A DNA stretch of 64,000 nt from Lachnoclostridium phytofermentans ISDg (GTDB lineage Bacteria > Bacillota > Clostridia > Lachnospirales > Lachnospiraceae), in assembly GCF_000018685.1 (NCBI RefSeq), contig NC_010001.1, positions 2,868,001 through 2,932,000 of the forward strand, read 5' to 3'. Position numbers and translations under genes: made by a program. Below, in pieces: positions 17,548-26,530 of this stretch (positions are counted from its first letter, which is position 1; every line of letters starts with the position of its first letter). The notes below the pieces were generated by a model. It did no database searches. It saw only the letters and a list, made by a program, of their open reading frames with translations, and was not told where the DNA came from.

Positions 17548-19212
17548 TTAAAGACTGTATAACCTACATTCATAAGGTTTTAATAACATTTCTTTACTGT
17601 TTCTATCTTCATAATTACTTATGAGTATTTCACCTTTCGTAATATCTAAATCGATTTGTAATTCACTTAGTTCTTCTGATAGGTTACAAACAACCAGATA
17701 GTTTTTTTCCTCATACTCTCTAGTGTAAGCATAGATGCTTTCACTTTCTTCCATTAATAACTTATAATCACCATAAATGAGGCCTGTGGTCTCTTTTTTA
17801 ATTTTTATTAACTTTTTGTAGAAATTTAATATAGAATCCTCATCTTCTTTTTGCACTTCTGCATTTAGCCAATGATAATTCTGATTCACTTTCATCCATG
17901 GAGTACCAGTAGTAAACCCTGCATGAGGGGAAGCATCCCACTGCATTGGAGTACGAGAATTATCTCTGCTGCTCTTTTTTAGCACCTGTAAGGATTCTGC
18001 TGGTGACATACCATTATTAATACGGTCCTGATAAGCAAATAAAGTAGGGTCATCGCGAAAATCTAAGTGGGACTCGTAATCAGCATTTAGCATTCCTATT
18101 TCCTGTCCTTGGTAAATAAAAGGAACTCCTTTTTGCATATAATACATTAAAGCAAGGCATTTTGCACTTTCTTTCCAGTATTTATCTTCGGAACCAAAAC
18201 GGCTTATACTTCTAACTAAATCATGATTTTCCATTACCAAAGCCACATTTCCATCCATGGGTGCAGCCTTTTGCCATTTGGTCAGGGCATTTTTTAACTT
18301 CTTTATGGATATTTTTCCTTCTTCTGATCCTACATTCCATAAATTCAAATGATCGAATTGAAATAAAGAATTAAATATTCCCTTCTCTGATGATACCCAC
18401 TCCTCTATTTCTTCAATACGTACTCCATTGGCTTCCGCTACGGTAAAAATATCATACTTTGAAAAGGCATTCTCTTTTAGTTCATTTAGTAAATCCAATA
18501 TACCGGATTGATTCATATGCTTATCAAAAGAAGAAACATAACGTTCGTTCTTAGGATTTGGCATATCGTTAAAATCCGGTTTCTTAATATGACTGATGGC
18601 ATCCACCCGAAATCCATCAATTCCTTTATCAAGCCACCAGCAAATCATATCAAATATTGCTTTTTTTACTTGGGTATTTTCCCAATTGATATCCGGCATG
18701 GTTTTACCAAAAACGTGTAAAAAGTATTGTCCACTTTTTTCGTCATATTCCCAGGTAGAACCTCCGAAAATACTTTCCCAGTTGTTTGGTTCTACATTGT
18801 CTTTCCCATCTTTCCATATATACCAATCCCTCTTTGGATTATCTTTAGAACTTCTAGACTCAATAAACCAAGGATGACTAGACGATGTATGATTTACTAC
18901 CAAATCCATTATAACGCGAATACCACGTTCATGAGCTTTATGGAGTAATTCTTCAAAATCTTCCATGGTACCATATTCCTTCTGGATATTTTGATAATCA
19001 CTAATATCATAACCGTTATCATCGTTAGGAGACGGATAGATTGGACATATCCATATTAAATCAAAACCCAGTTCAGATAAGTATGGCAGTCTGCTAATGA
19101 TACCTTGTAAATCTCCTACGCCATCACCATTGCTATCCATAAAACTTCTTGGATATATTTGATATGCTGCTGCACTTTCCCACCAAGGGTGTAGTGTATT
19201 TGTGTTTTTCAT
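17548..19212 (-). CDS. GH13 oligo-1,6-glucosidase / alpha-glucosidase (copy 1)
   Basis: A 554-residue cytoplasmic enzyme of the oligo-1,6-glucosidase type (GH13 subfamily 31), hydrolysing isomalto- or malto-oligosaccharides. It begins with the family hallmark WWESAAAYQIYPRSF followed by the calcium-site-like SNGDGVGD. DLVVNHTSS, the nucleophile Asp in DGFRVDAI, the acid/base Glu in TVAEANG and MENHDLVRS are present. The ATG at 19212 has GGAGG 6 nt upstream. It is the last gene of the alpha-glucan locus, 165 bp after a paralogue; that gap holds a palindromic element. Confidence 0.9.
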   Translation of the reverse strand: MKNTNTLHPWWESAAAYQIYPRSFMDSNGDGVGDLQGIISRLPYLSELGFDLIWICPIYPSPNDDNGYDISDYQNIQKEYGTMEDFEELLHKAHERGIRVIMDLVVNHTSSSHPWFIESRSSKDNPKRDWYIWKDGKDNVEPNNWESIFGGSTWEYDEKSGQYFLHVFGKTMPDINWENTQVKKAIFDMICWWLDKGIDGFRVDAISHIKKPDFNDMPNPKNERYVSSFDKHMNQSGILDLLNELKENAFSKYDIFTVAEANGVRIEEIEEWVSSEKGIFNSLFQFDHLNLWNVGSEEGKISIKKLKNALTKWQKAAPMDGNVALVMENHDLVRSISRFGSEDKYWKESAKCLALMYYMQKGVPFIYQGQEIGMLNADYESHLDFRDDPTLFAYQDRINNGMSPAESLQVLKKSSRDNSRTPMQWDASPHAGFTTGTPWMKVNQNYHWLNAEVQKEDEDSILNFYKKLIKIKKETTGLIYGDYKLLMEESESIYAYTREYEEKNYLVVCNLSEELSELQIDLDITKGEILISNYEDRNSKEMLLKPYECRLYSL

Positions 19213-19288
19213 ACTAATCCTCCACGCTTCCGATACTTGCGAATTTAGCCGGAAGCACAAACTTACAGTGTGCCTTGGAAATTCTCTT

Positions 19289-19378
19289 CACACTTTAAAC
19301 GTGCCAACTCAGTAGTTTGTGTGAGATTTAGAAGTTCTTCGGCACCGTATTGAGGTGCCTTAGAACTTCTTCTCACAC
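19289..19378 (-). repeat. Dispersed palindromic element, copy 1
   Basis: The element has the spacer CACTTTAAACGTGCCAACTC followed by a long hairpin at 19319-19378. Arms GTGTGAGA/TCTCACAC, AGAAGTTCT/AGAACTTCT and GGCACC/GGTGCC pair around a GTATTGA loop. The hairpin ends on the first base of the stop codon of the preceding glucosidase gene. It shares the architecture of the second hairpin at 25474-25533, with compensating base changes in each arm. Confidence 0.85.
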
Positions 19379-20994
19379 TATACCCTATACATAATCGCTT
19401 CAAAAGGTCTTAATCTGCCCGTTAAACTTAAACCATAATTAGAAATAAGAACTTCTTTCTTTTCTTCGTATTCCTTTGGTATGTTATATTCCACTTCATT
19501 TTCATAGAAGTTGCATACTACTACTATTTTGGAATCTTTTAAGGTTCTAACATATGCAAATATATTTTTGTCTTCCGGAAGTAACATTTCAAAATCACCA
19601 TATACAATTACTTCATTGTTCTTTCTTATCTCTATCAATTTTTTATAATAATTATAAATGGAGTTTGGATTACTTACCTGTTCTTTTGCATTTATCTCTG
19701 TAAAGTTTGGATTTACCTCGATCCAAGGTGTACCGGTTGTAAATCCGCCATCTATCTCATCACTCCACTGCATAGGGGTTCTGGCATTATCTCTGCCCTT
19801 AGCATATATGGATTCCATAATATCTTCGTGCTTATAACCTTTATTTAAGCGGTCTTTATACATATTAAGAGTTTCTATATCTTTATATTGATTGATATCT
19901 TTAAACTTAATATTGGCCATTCCTAATTCCTCACCCTGATATATATAAGGGGTACCCTTAAGCCCATGCAGAAGTGTTGCTAACATCTTAGCACTTTCAA
20001 TCTTGTATACCTTATCATTTCCCCATCTGGATACAATTCTTGGTGTGTCATGGTTATTCCAGAACAAACTATTCCATCCATCGTCATGAAAACAGGTTTG
20101 CCATTTATGAAATACATTCTTAAGGTCAATTAAGTTCAGAGGTTGTAAATCCCATTTATCTTTTCCCGGTATCTGATCCAGCCCAATATGCTCAAACTGA
20201 AATACCATACTTAATTCACTACCGTCAGGATTAGAATACATTTTAGCTATTTCAGGAGTTGCACCCCAGCATTCACCTACCGTTAATAAATCCTTATCCC
20301 CAAAGCTATTCCTGTTCATCTCTCGAATATATTCATGGAGCATAGGTCCGTTACTAATAATTTTTTCATCTGGAATCTTACCAAGAAGCTCAATAACATC
20401 CATTCTAAAACCACCGATACCCTTATCAATCCAAAAATTCATAGACTTCCAGACTTCTTCTCTGACGATAGGATTTTCCCAGTTCAAATCTGGCTGCTTC
20501 TTGCTAAATAAATGCAAATAATATTGCCCTGTCGCTTCATCCCATTCCCAAGCACTTCCGGAGAAAGTAGAACCTAAATCATTCGGTTCATGACCATCTA
20601 CTGGATCTCTCCATATATAATAGTCCCTATAAGCATTATCTTTTGATTTCCTAGACTCAATAAACCATTTATGCTCATCAGAAGTATGGTTGGCAACTAA
20701 GTCCATAAGAATTTTAATACCTCTATTGTTCGCTTCCTTTAAAAGAAGTTCCATATCTTCCAAAGTACCAAATTCGTCCATAATATCTTCATAATCGCTG
20801 ATATCATAGCCGTTATCATCATTTGGTGACTTAAAAACAGGACTTAACCAAATTACATCAATCCCCAAATTTTTAAGATAATCTAATTTTTCAATAATAC
20901 CTTTTAGATCACCTATTCCATCTCCATTGCTGTCATTAAAACTTCTTGGATATATCTGATACACAACTGAACTGTGCCACCATTTTTTTACCAC
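19378..20994 (-). CDS. GH13 oligo-1,6-glucosidase / alpha-glucosidase (copy 2)
   Basis: A 538-residue paralogue of the downstream enzyme. It has WWHSSVVYQIYPRSF, SNGDGIGD, DLVANHTSDEH, the nucleophile Asp in GGFRMDVIEL, the acid/base Glu in TVGECWG and WNNHDTPRI. Two diverged copies side by side suggest different linkage or chain-length preference, which cannot be resolved by eye. The GTG at 20994 was chosen because GAGGTG lies 6 nt upstream and it gives the family's usual start (VKKWW). A GTG 9 nt upstream is the alternative. The stop codon abuts the palindromic element. Confidence 0.9.
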   Translation of the reverse strand: MVKKWWHSSVVYQIYPRSFNDSNGDGIGDLKGIIEKLDYLKNLGIDVIWLSPVFKSPNDDNGYDISDYEDIMDEFGTLEDMELLLKEANNRGIKILMDLVANHTSDEHKWFIESRKSKDNAYRDYYIWRDPVDGHEPNDLGSTFSGSAWEWDEATGQYYLHLFSKKQPDLNWENPIVREEVWKSMNFWIDKGIGGFRMDVIELLGKIPDEKIISNGPMLHEYIREMNRNSFGDKDLLTVGECWGATPEIAKMYSNPDGSELSMVFQFEHIGLDQIPGKDKWDLQPLNLIDLKNVFHKWQTCFHDDGWNSLFWNNHDTPRIVSRWGNDKVYKIESAKMLATLLHGLKGTPYIYQGEELGMANIKFKDINQYKDIETLNMYKDRLNKGYKHEDIMESIYAKGRDNARTPMQWSDEIDGGFTTGTPWIEVNPNFTEINAKEQVSNPNSIYNYYKKLIEIRKNNEVIVYGDFEMLLPEDKNIFAYVRTLKDSKIVVVCNFYENEVEYNIPKEYEEKKEVLISNYGLSLTGRLRPFEAIMYRV

Positions 20995-21057
20995 GTTATA
21001 CACCTCTAGTCTTTCTTTTTCTGCTTTTTAATCATGCAAATATATACTGTATCTTTA

Positions 21058-21187
21058 TCATATAAATACGAATTGATTTTTTTGTCATATTAATGCGAAC
21101 TATTGTTTTTGTCATATAAATACGAACTATGTTTTGCCATATAAGTACGAATTGTGTTTTTGTCATACAAATACGAACTGTGCTTTG
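21058..21187. repeat. 25-27-bp tandem repeat upstream of glucosidase copy 2
   Basis: Five units start at 21058, 21085, 21112, 21137 and 21163, each resembling TCATATAAATACGAACTATG followed by a T-rich end. Unit lengths vary between 25 and 27 bp. With the weak hairpin at 21251 it fills most of the 303-bp gap 20995-21297. Confidence 0.85.
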
Positions 21188-21250
21188 TCATTCATCTTAT
21201 ACTAACCATTTTTTATCATCCTATGAGACACTCTCTACATAGCTTTATCG

Positions 21251-21285
21251 GAAGTTTGTGGCGATGAAGACACAAACACAACTTT
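21251..21285 (-). repeat. Dispersed palindromic element, degenerate copy 2
   Basis: GAAGTTTGTG (21251-21260) and CACAAAC (21271-21277) pair around GCGATGAAGA. The arms match the first hairpin of other copies, but the conserved GGAYRACG loop has decayed. It lies just after the debranching enzyme stop at 21298. Confidence 0.55.
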
Positions 21286-21297
21286 TTATAAAAGAAT

Positions 21298-23253
21298 TTA
21301 AAGATTTTTTTCAACTTTCTCAATTTTAGCAAAAACTCTTAATAACTCACTGACACTCCAGGCTTGCGCAAAGCAACCTTGGGAGATCGTAGGATTTTCT
21401 CCGTCATATATTTCTGCAATTTGTCCAATACAGCCTTCTCTCATACATGCTTCTAAAGCTTCCAGCTGTTCTTTTACTCTTTTTGCAGCTTCTAAACTTT
21501 CATCATTTACTTTAAGATAAGCCAAATAATAAGCACCTAAAGGAAATGCCCATACAGTTCCTTGATGATAAGCCATATCACGGTTAAAGTGTGAGCCCCC
21601 GTAAATAGCTTTAAAAGCTTTGTCATTCTTACTTAAACTTCGAAGTCCATATGGAGTATATAAGGTTTCATATACTTTACTCACAACCATCTTCTCCTTA
21701 TCCTTATCCAACAAGGAAAAAGGCTGGGATACTGCCCATATTTGGTTACAACGAATCTGATTGTCCGCTTCTTCACCCGATACTAAATCCTTTAGACAAT
21801 TCTCTGATTCATTCCAGAACTTTTCAGAAAAGCTGACACTTACTAAGTCAGCAAGCTCTTCATATTGATTGTCTTCTCTGCCTAACAATCTGGCAAACAG
21901 ACCCATGATTTTTAAGTCATTGTACCAATAGGCATTGATTTCAACTGGCTTTCCATGTCGTGGGGTTGGTAAAATATCTTCAAACCGTACATCCATCCAG
22001 GTTACCTGTTCCAATCCGCTACCAGCCATAATTAAACCGTCTGTATCCATTTTAATATGATAATCCGTGCCTTGTTTGTACCATTTTATAATATCTTCCA
22101 TAATGGCATATGCCTCCTCTACAAAGGCAATGTCATTACTTTCTAAATAGTACTCATATACAGCACCGATAAAAAGGAGGGAGGCATCTACGGTGTTATA
22201 TAAAGGATCGTTGCCTCCTTCTGGAAACATATTTGGCATTAAGCCTTTCTTACAATACTGCATAAAGGTACGGAATATACTTTTCGCTTCTTCATACCGC
22301 TTTGTAGAAATGCAGCAGCCTACCATAGATATCATAGTATCTCTTCCCCAATCAGCAAAGAATGGGTATCCTGCCATGAGGGTTTTTCCTTTGGTGGAAT
22401 CTCTGTCAACCAAAAATTGGTCCGCACTTTTAACTAATTGCTTTCCTACTTCATTTTTAATTCCAGACTGAGTTACAAGACCTTCCAGTCTCTTCGTTTC
22501 ATTTTCTATTATACTATCTATGGCAGTAACGATAGGATCTGTGCTATATATTACATCGAATACCAATTCATCATAAGCAGCTACTGTTACGGAAATATTA
22601 TGATTAGATGCTGTCACACCTATTGCTTCTCGTCCATCTCTTGCATCGTAACCATAATATAAATCTTTTGTATATTCTGTAGGGTAGCTGGCAATTGTTC
22701 CATTGGTCGTATAATTTAACCTGATTCCATTACTACTTATCACATTATCATTAATTTCAAATATTTGATTCGGATTTAAGGTATCACCTTTAGGAATAAA
22801 TTGAAGCTGAGGAGTGATAGTTAATTTAACTTCTTTGTCCATGTTATTATGAATCACATAACGTATCCCAATTGTATTCTCCCCATAAGACATTAAGACA
22901 GTTTTCTTAATCTCAATTCCCTCTACCTGATACACCCAAACAGGATAATATTCAAATGTAAATTGATTTAAATATTGAAATCCTAATTGGTTTTTCGCAT
23001 GATTTACATATTCTTGACTAGATAAACTAAACTTCTCTTTATCCAGTTCAACAACTTCATCCATTCGTGTAATTAAATGATATCTATGATTAGGCGCTAT
23101 AGTACAAGCCATCAGCAGAGCATGGTCGTTACGGCTGTTAGAACCAATTGTGGTAAGGGAAGAATAACCACCTAATCCATTCGTTATCAGATAACAGTTT
23201 TCCTGTCCCCTATCTAATGTCTTCCAATCATTTTTTCCATATATAAATTTCAT
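21298..23253 (-). CDS. Glycogen debranching enzyme, bacterial/archaeal type (amylo-alpha-1,6-glucosidase)
   Basis: A 651-residue enzyme with an N-terminal beta domain (GDE-N, about 1-280) and a C-terminal (alpha/alpha)6 glucosidase domain. ITNGLGGYSS lies near the N-terminus. GYPFFADWGRDTMISM and EQVTWMDVRF are hallmarks of the debranching catalytic domain, with candidate acid residues in both. It would remove alpha-1,6 stubs left by phosphorylase, in the cytoplasm. The ATG at 23253 was chosen for its GGAG site and standard N-terminus; the longer upstream frame runs through palindromic repeats. Hairpin elements lie in its leader. Confidence 0.9.
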   Translation of the reverse strand: MKFIYGKNDWKTLDRGQENCYLITNGLGGYSSLTTIGSNSRNDHALLMACTIAPNHRYHLITRMDEVVELDKEKFSLSSQEYVNHAKNQLGFQYLNQFTFEYYPVWVYQVEGIEIKKTVLMSYGENTIGIRYVIHNNMDKEVKLTITPQLQFIPKGDTLNPNQIFEINDNVISSNGIRLNYTTNGTIASYPTEYTKDLYYGYDARDGREAIGVTASNHNISVTVAAYDELVFDVIYSTDPIVTAIDSIIENETKRLEGLVTQSGIKNEVGKQLVKSADQFLVDRDSTKGKTLMAGYPFFADWGRDTMISMVGCCISTKRYEEAKSIFRTFMQYCKKGLMPNMFPEGGNDPLYNTVDASLLFIGAVYEYYLESNDIAFVEEAYAIMEDIIKWYKQGTDYHIKMDTDGLIMAGSGLEQVTWMDVRFEDILPTPRHGKPVEINAYWYNDLKIMGLFARLLGREDNQYEELADLVSVSFSEKFWNESENCLKDLVSGEEADNQIRCNQIWAVSQPFSLLDKDKEKMVVSKVYETLYTPYGLRSLSKNDKAFKAIYGGSHFNRDMAYHQGTVWAFPLGAYYLAYLKVNDESLEAAKRVKEQLEALEACMREGCIGQIAEIYDGENPTISQGCFAQAWSVSELLRVFAKIEKVEKNL

Positions 23254-23279
23254 GTTAATCTCCATTCTATTGCTATTAT

Positions 23280-23333
23280 GCGAATTTAGGTGCAGCACAA
23301 ATTCGCGTGTGAAAAAACTTGACTTTTTCATAC
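23280..23333 (-). repeat. Dispersed palindromic element, copy 3a
   Basis: Two adjacent hairpins: GCGAATTT/AAATTCGC (23280-23306) and GTGTGAAAAA/TTTTTCATAC (23307-23333). The order matches the two-hairpin architecture of the copy at 25403-25533, with different stem bases. It lies 27 bp upstream of the debranching enzyme start codon. Confidence 0.7.
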
Positions 23334-23408
23334 TAACCTTATTCCTACGAATTTTTTTATCATCTTTTTTTACATTACGGATCTTATTACGCATCGTTTT
23401 GTACATCT

Positions 23409-23438
23409 GAAGTTTGTGCTTAAGGATAACGCAGGCAC
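23409..23438 (-). repeat. Dispersed palindromic element, fragment 3b
   Basis: GAAGTTTGTGCTTAAGGATA, then ACGCAGGCAC, matches the first hairpin and loop of the family (AGGATAACGCAGGCAC) but the right arm breaks off after GGCAC. Confidence 0.65.
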
Positions 23439-23460
23439 TACTGCCCTGAAAGGATTTAAC

Positions 23461-23532
23461 TTTCACCCAGAAAACATGTCTATTCAATAGGTCGGAAGAT
23501 TGTGCCTAGGATACGAAGGCACAATCTTCACC
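23461..23532 (-). repeat. Dispersed palindromic element, copy 3c
   Basis: After a TTTCACCC...AACATGTCTATTCAATAG lead-in, GAAGATTGTGCC (23495-23506) and GGCACAATCTTC (23518-23529) form a perfect 12-bp stem around TAGGATACGAA. It lies 10 bp after the stop of the alpha-amylase gene (23543) and may end that transcript. Confidence 0.85.
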
Positions 23533-23542
23533 CGTTTATCAT

Positions 23543-25270
23543 TTATTTTAATATAACTATCGAATACTTAGGCATTGAAACAACACCATCTGACATGGTA
23601 ACTGCATTTCCATCCACTGATAAGTATCCTCTGATATTTAACTCCGTAAGACCTGCATCTTTTAACAATATGTTGGCTGATTCTGTATTAATATTATAAA
23701 GAATCACAATTTCACTGCCTTGGTATACCTTTTTAATTGCACTGATGTCCTTTGTGCATAATTCTTCAATTACACTCATATCTCCTCTTGCAATCTCTGG
23801 GTTCTCATTACGGATTCTAACTGCTCTCTTATAGTAGTTATAAAGGGATAGAGGATCTTTCATTTGCTCATCGACAGGAGGGAACTTCTGCTCTACAGAA
23901 TCTGCATTAGCTGGTGGTGTAGTAATTCCCGTAGTATCTGTAGCTGACCACTGCATAGGCAATCTTTTATTCTCATCCTTGGTTCCCTTACTATTCATAC
24001 CAATCTCTTCTCCATAATAGACATATGGGCTGCCATTCATGGTCAATAACATACCTGCTGACATTTTCATTTGATCTTCATCATTGACACATTGGGCAGA
24101 TATTCTTGTGGTATCATGATTACTAATAAACGGAGCATCTATATATTTAGGATTACCCTCCTTATACTTCTCATCTAAACGAAGTAAAGTTTTAGCAAAG
24201 TTTTTACCAGAAGAAGTACCCAATTTTCTGGCTGTGTTTGTAATTAATCCATTGTGTTGGGAAAGTGGGAAGTTAAATAAACTTGGAATTCCGCTTTCAT
24301 AATAAGCTGCTATAGTACCCTCTTCATCCCATACTTCCGCAACAATGTCGGCATCCTCTTTCACACTTTTTACATAATCCGAAAACCACTTAAGAACTTC
24401 AATATTTCTTTCTTTTTCACCGGAAAAATACTCTTTCGCTGCATCCAAGCGGAATCCGTCTACACCAAGGTCAAGCCAATATTTAGCTATATCCTCAATT
24501 TCTTTTCTGACATTTTCATTTTCCAGAGCTAAATCCGGCATCTGATCCCAGAAGACACCTTCGTAATACCAATTTGAAGTTCCTGCCTTATAGTAAGTTT
24601 TACTACCGTTATAATCTTTCGTAAAATGATAGTATCCTACATATGGACATTTTTCTAAATCAGGCTCTTCTCCCTCCTTCAAGCTTTCCAGATAGGAAAC
24701 CGCTTCTAAAAACCAAGGATGTTTTGCCGAGGTGTGATTGAATACAAAGTCGATAATTAAATGAATTCCACGTTTATGACATTCAGAAACCAGATTTTTA
24801 AAATCCTCTAATGTCCCGTACTGTGGATCAATATTGTAATAGTCCGTTACGTCATATTTGTGATATGTGGTTGATGGCATGATAGGCATTAGCCAAATCC
24901 CGTTAAAGCCTAGATCTGAATCGGTCGCATCATTGCCATCATTAATATAGTCTAATTTTGATATAACACCATTAATATCTCCAATGCCGTCACCGTTGCT
25001 GTCATAAAAAGAGTAAACGAATATTTCATAAAAATTACGGTAGTTATCATCAATTATATTTAAATTCTGTACATAGTCATAAGGAATAACTGCCTTAGTT
25101 TCATCCTGAGACACTTCCGGTGTGCCTTCATCATCGTTTTCTTCCTTTTCCTTTTGACTTTCATCCTGATTTAATTCAGACGGATTCTGATTTACATCAG
25201 CCTTTTTACATGCGCTTGCCGCTAACAGGACAATAATAAGACAGCTTAACAATAAAATTTTCTTCCTCAT
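23543..25270 (-). CDS. Alpha-amylase family lipoprotein (GH13), cell-surface
   Basis: A 575-residue lipoprotein with a signal peptide ending in the lipobox LLAASAC, then a Glu/Asp-rich linker (about 25-65), then a GH13 domain. Catalytic residues are Asp in DGFRLDAAKE, Glu in IVAEVWDE and Asp in FISNHDTTRI. SNGDGIGD gives the usual calcium-site-like loop. It would cut starch or maltodextrin at the membrane outer face and feed the MalEFG importer encoded upstream. The ATG at 25270 follows GGAGGAGG. The 393-bp gap upstream carries palindromic elements and the malEFG terminator, so it probably has its own promoter. Confidence 0.9.
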   Translation of the reverse strand: MRKKILLLSCLIIVLLAASACKKADVNQNPSELNQDESQKEKEENDDEGTPEVSQDETKAVIPYDYVQNLNIIDDNYRNFYEIFVYSFYDSNGDGIGDINGVISKLDYINDGNDATDSDLGFNGIWLMPIMPSTTYHKYDVTDYYNIDPQYGTLEDFKNLVSECHKRGIHLIIDFVFNHTSAKHPWFLEAVSYLESLKEGEEPDLEKCPYVGYYHFTKDYNGSKTYYKAGTSNWYYEGVFWDQMPDLALENENVRKEIEDIAKYWLDLGVDGFRLDAAKEYFSGEKERNIEVLKWFSDYVKSVKEDADIVAEVWDEEGTIAAYYESGIPSLFNFPLSQHNGLITNTARKLGTSSGKNFAKTLLRLDEKYKEGNPKYIDAPFISNHDTTRISAQCVNDEDQMKMSAGMLLTMNGSPYVYYGEEIGMNSKGTKDENKRLPMQWSATDTTGITTPPANADSVEQKFPPVDEQMKDPLSLYNYYKRAVRIRNENPEIARGDMSVIEELCTKDISAIKKVYQGSEIVILYNINTESANILLKDAGLTELNIRGYLSVDGNAVTMSDGVVSMPKYSIVILK

Positions 25271-25341
25271 CGCCAATCCTCCTCCATGATACCAATGCAA
25301 AGTGAATAATTTGAAATTCACTTTGTGAAAATTAAATTTTA

Positions 25342-25533
25342 ACACTTAAAACATGCTTTCTCAGTAGGCTGTGTGAAATTTAGAAATTCTTAGTCAATTT
25401 CTTTTCATACTTGAAATCATGCCCTCTCATTAGGCTGAAGTTTGTACCGAGGACGACGCAGGCACAAACTTCTGTGTGAAACTTAGAAATTCTTAGTCAG
25501 CGTATTTTGCTGACATAGAATTTCTTTTCACAC
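25342..25533 (-). repeat. Dispersed palindromic element, tandem copies 4a and 4b
   Basis: Copy 4b (25403-25533) is the most complete. It has a lead-in ATCATGCCCTCTCATTAGGC, hairpin 1 (GAAGTTTGTACC 25437-25448, loop GAGGACGACGCA, GGCACAAACTTC 25461-25472) and hairpin 2 (25474-25533). Hairpin 2 pairs GTGTGAAA/TTTCACAC, AGAAATTCT/AGAATTTCT and GTCAGC/GCTGAC. Copy 4a (25342-25410) has the same lead-in and hairpin 2 outer arms but lacks hairpin 1 and the inner stem. The gap 25271-25663 holds these, the amylase promoter region and the malG terminator. Confidence 0.9.
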
Positions 25534-25552
25534 TTCACACCTTCCATTATAT

Positions 25553-25593
25553 AAAAAGAAGTACTGAAACGAAATCTTACAGTACTTCTTTTT
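25553..25593 (-). terminator. Terminator of malEFG
   Basis: AAAAGAAGTACTG and CAGTACTTCTTTT form a perfect 13-bp stem between 25554 and 25592 with a 13-nt loop. On the minus strand a T-run follows. It lies about 70 bp after the malG stop. Confidence 0.9.
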
Positions 25594-25663
25594 ACTATTT
25601 AAAGCGGATACTCAGATTCCGAATGTTATAGCATAATTATATTTTTTTGTTATCCAATCAGTT

Positions 25664-26530
25664 TTAACCTTTTACAGCACCTGAGACACCTTCTACATAG
25701 AATCTTTGTATAATTAAGAAAAGAATTGCAATTGGAATTGATATTAATACACAGCCTGCAAAGAACTGGGTATAATAATATTCAACAAACTCTTTCTCTA
25801 ACATGGTCCATAAGCCAATGGCAATGGTATAGTATTTTCTATCCTGACCAAGGATAACTTTTGCAAAAATGTAATCTACCCAAGGTGCCATAAAGGCATT
25901 CAAAATAGTTATAACAATAATCGGCTTTGATAAAGGTATCGTAATTTTACGGAATACATCCCATTTCGTTGCTCCATCAATAAATGCAGCCTCATCAATG
26001 GTTTTTGGTATGGTATCAAAGAAACCTTTTGCAACTAGGAATCCTAACCCTGCACCACCCGAATATACCATGACCAGTGCTACTAATTTTAGTGGTCCTG
26101 CTTCCAGCATACCAAATCCCTTTAATATAAAGTAAATCGCATACATGGACATGAAACCAGGGAACATTCCTAAAATCATGGCAATATTTAAAAATTTCTT
26201 ACGCATTTTAAACCTTAATCTTGACATTACATAAGATACACATAATACAAAGAATGCAGAAAAAATACAGGTAAAGATAGCTACAATTAGAGTATTGATA
26301 AACCATCTACCAAATGTTAAACTGCTTGCTTGATCAAAAAGTTTTTTGTAATTATCCAGTGTATAAGCTCTCGGGAAAATATAGCTTTTATATTGTCCTG
26401 CTTCTTTACGAAGTGAAGTTAATATTACAAAGAAGATAGGTAATACCCATATAAATCCAAGAACGGCTAAAAACACATGGACAATAATATTCGTTATTAA
26501 CTGTCTCATTTTCATAGTAGTTTTTTTCAT
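25664..26530 (-). CDS. malG: Maltodextrin ABC transporter permease, MalG-type
   Basis: A 288-residue integral membrane protein with six predicted helices. It carries the EAA loop EAAFIDGATKWDVFRKITIP, which docks onto the ATPase. It pairs with the MalF-type protein encoded directly upstream; the stop of malF and this start overlap as TAATG. Its GGAGG site is within the malF coding end. It would import maltodextrins bound by the MalE-type lipoprotein. No ATPase gene is present in the locus, so a shared MsiK/UgpC-type ATPase is inferred. Confidence 0.93.
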   Translation of the reverse strand: MKKTTMKMRQLITNIIVHVFLAVLGFIWVLPIFFVILTSLRKEAGQYKSYIFPRAYTLDNYKKLFDQASSLTFGRWFINTLIVAIFTCIFSAFFVLCVSYVMSRLRFKMRKKFLNIAMILGMFPGFMSMYAIYFILKGFGMLEAGPLKLVALVMVYSGGAGLGFLVAKGFFDTIPKTIDEAAFIDGATKWDVFRKITIPLSKPIIVITILNAFMAPWVDYIFAKVILGQDRKYYTIAIGLWTMLEKEFVEYYYTQFFAGCVLISIPIAILFLIIQRFYVEGVSGAVKG

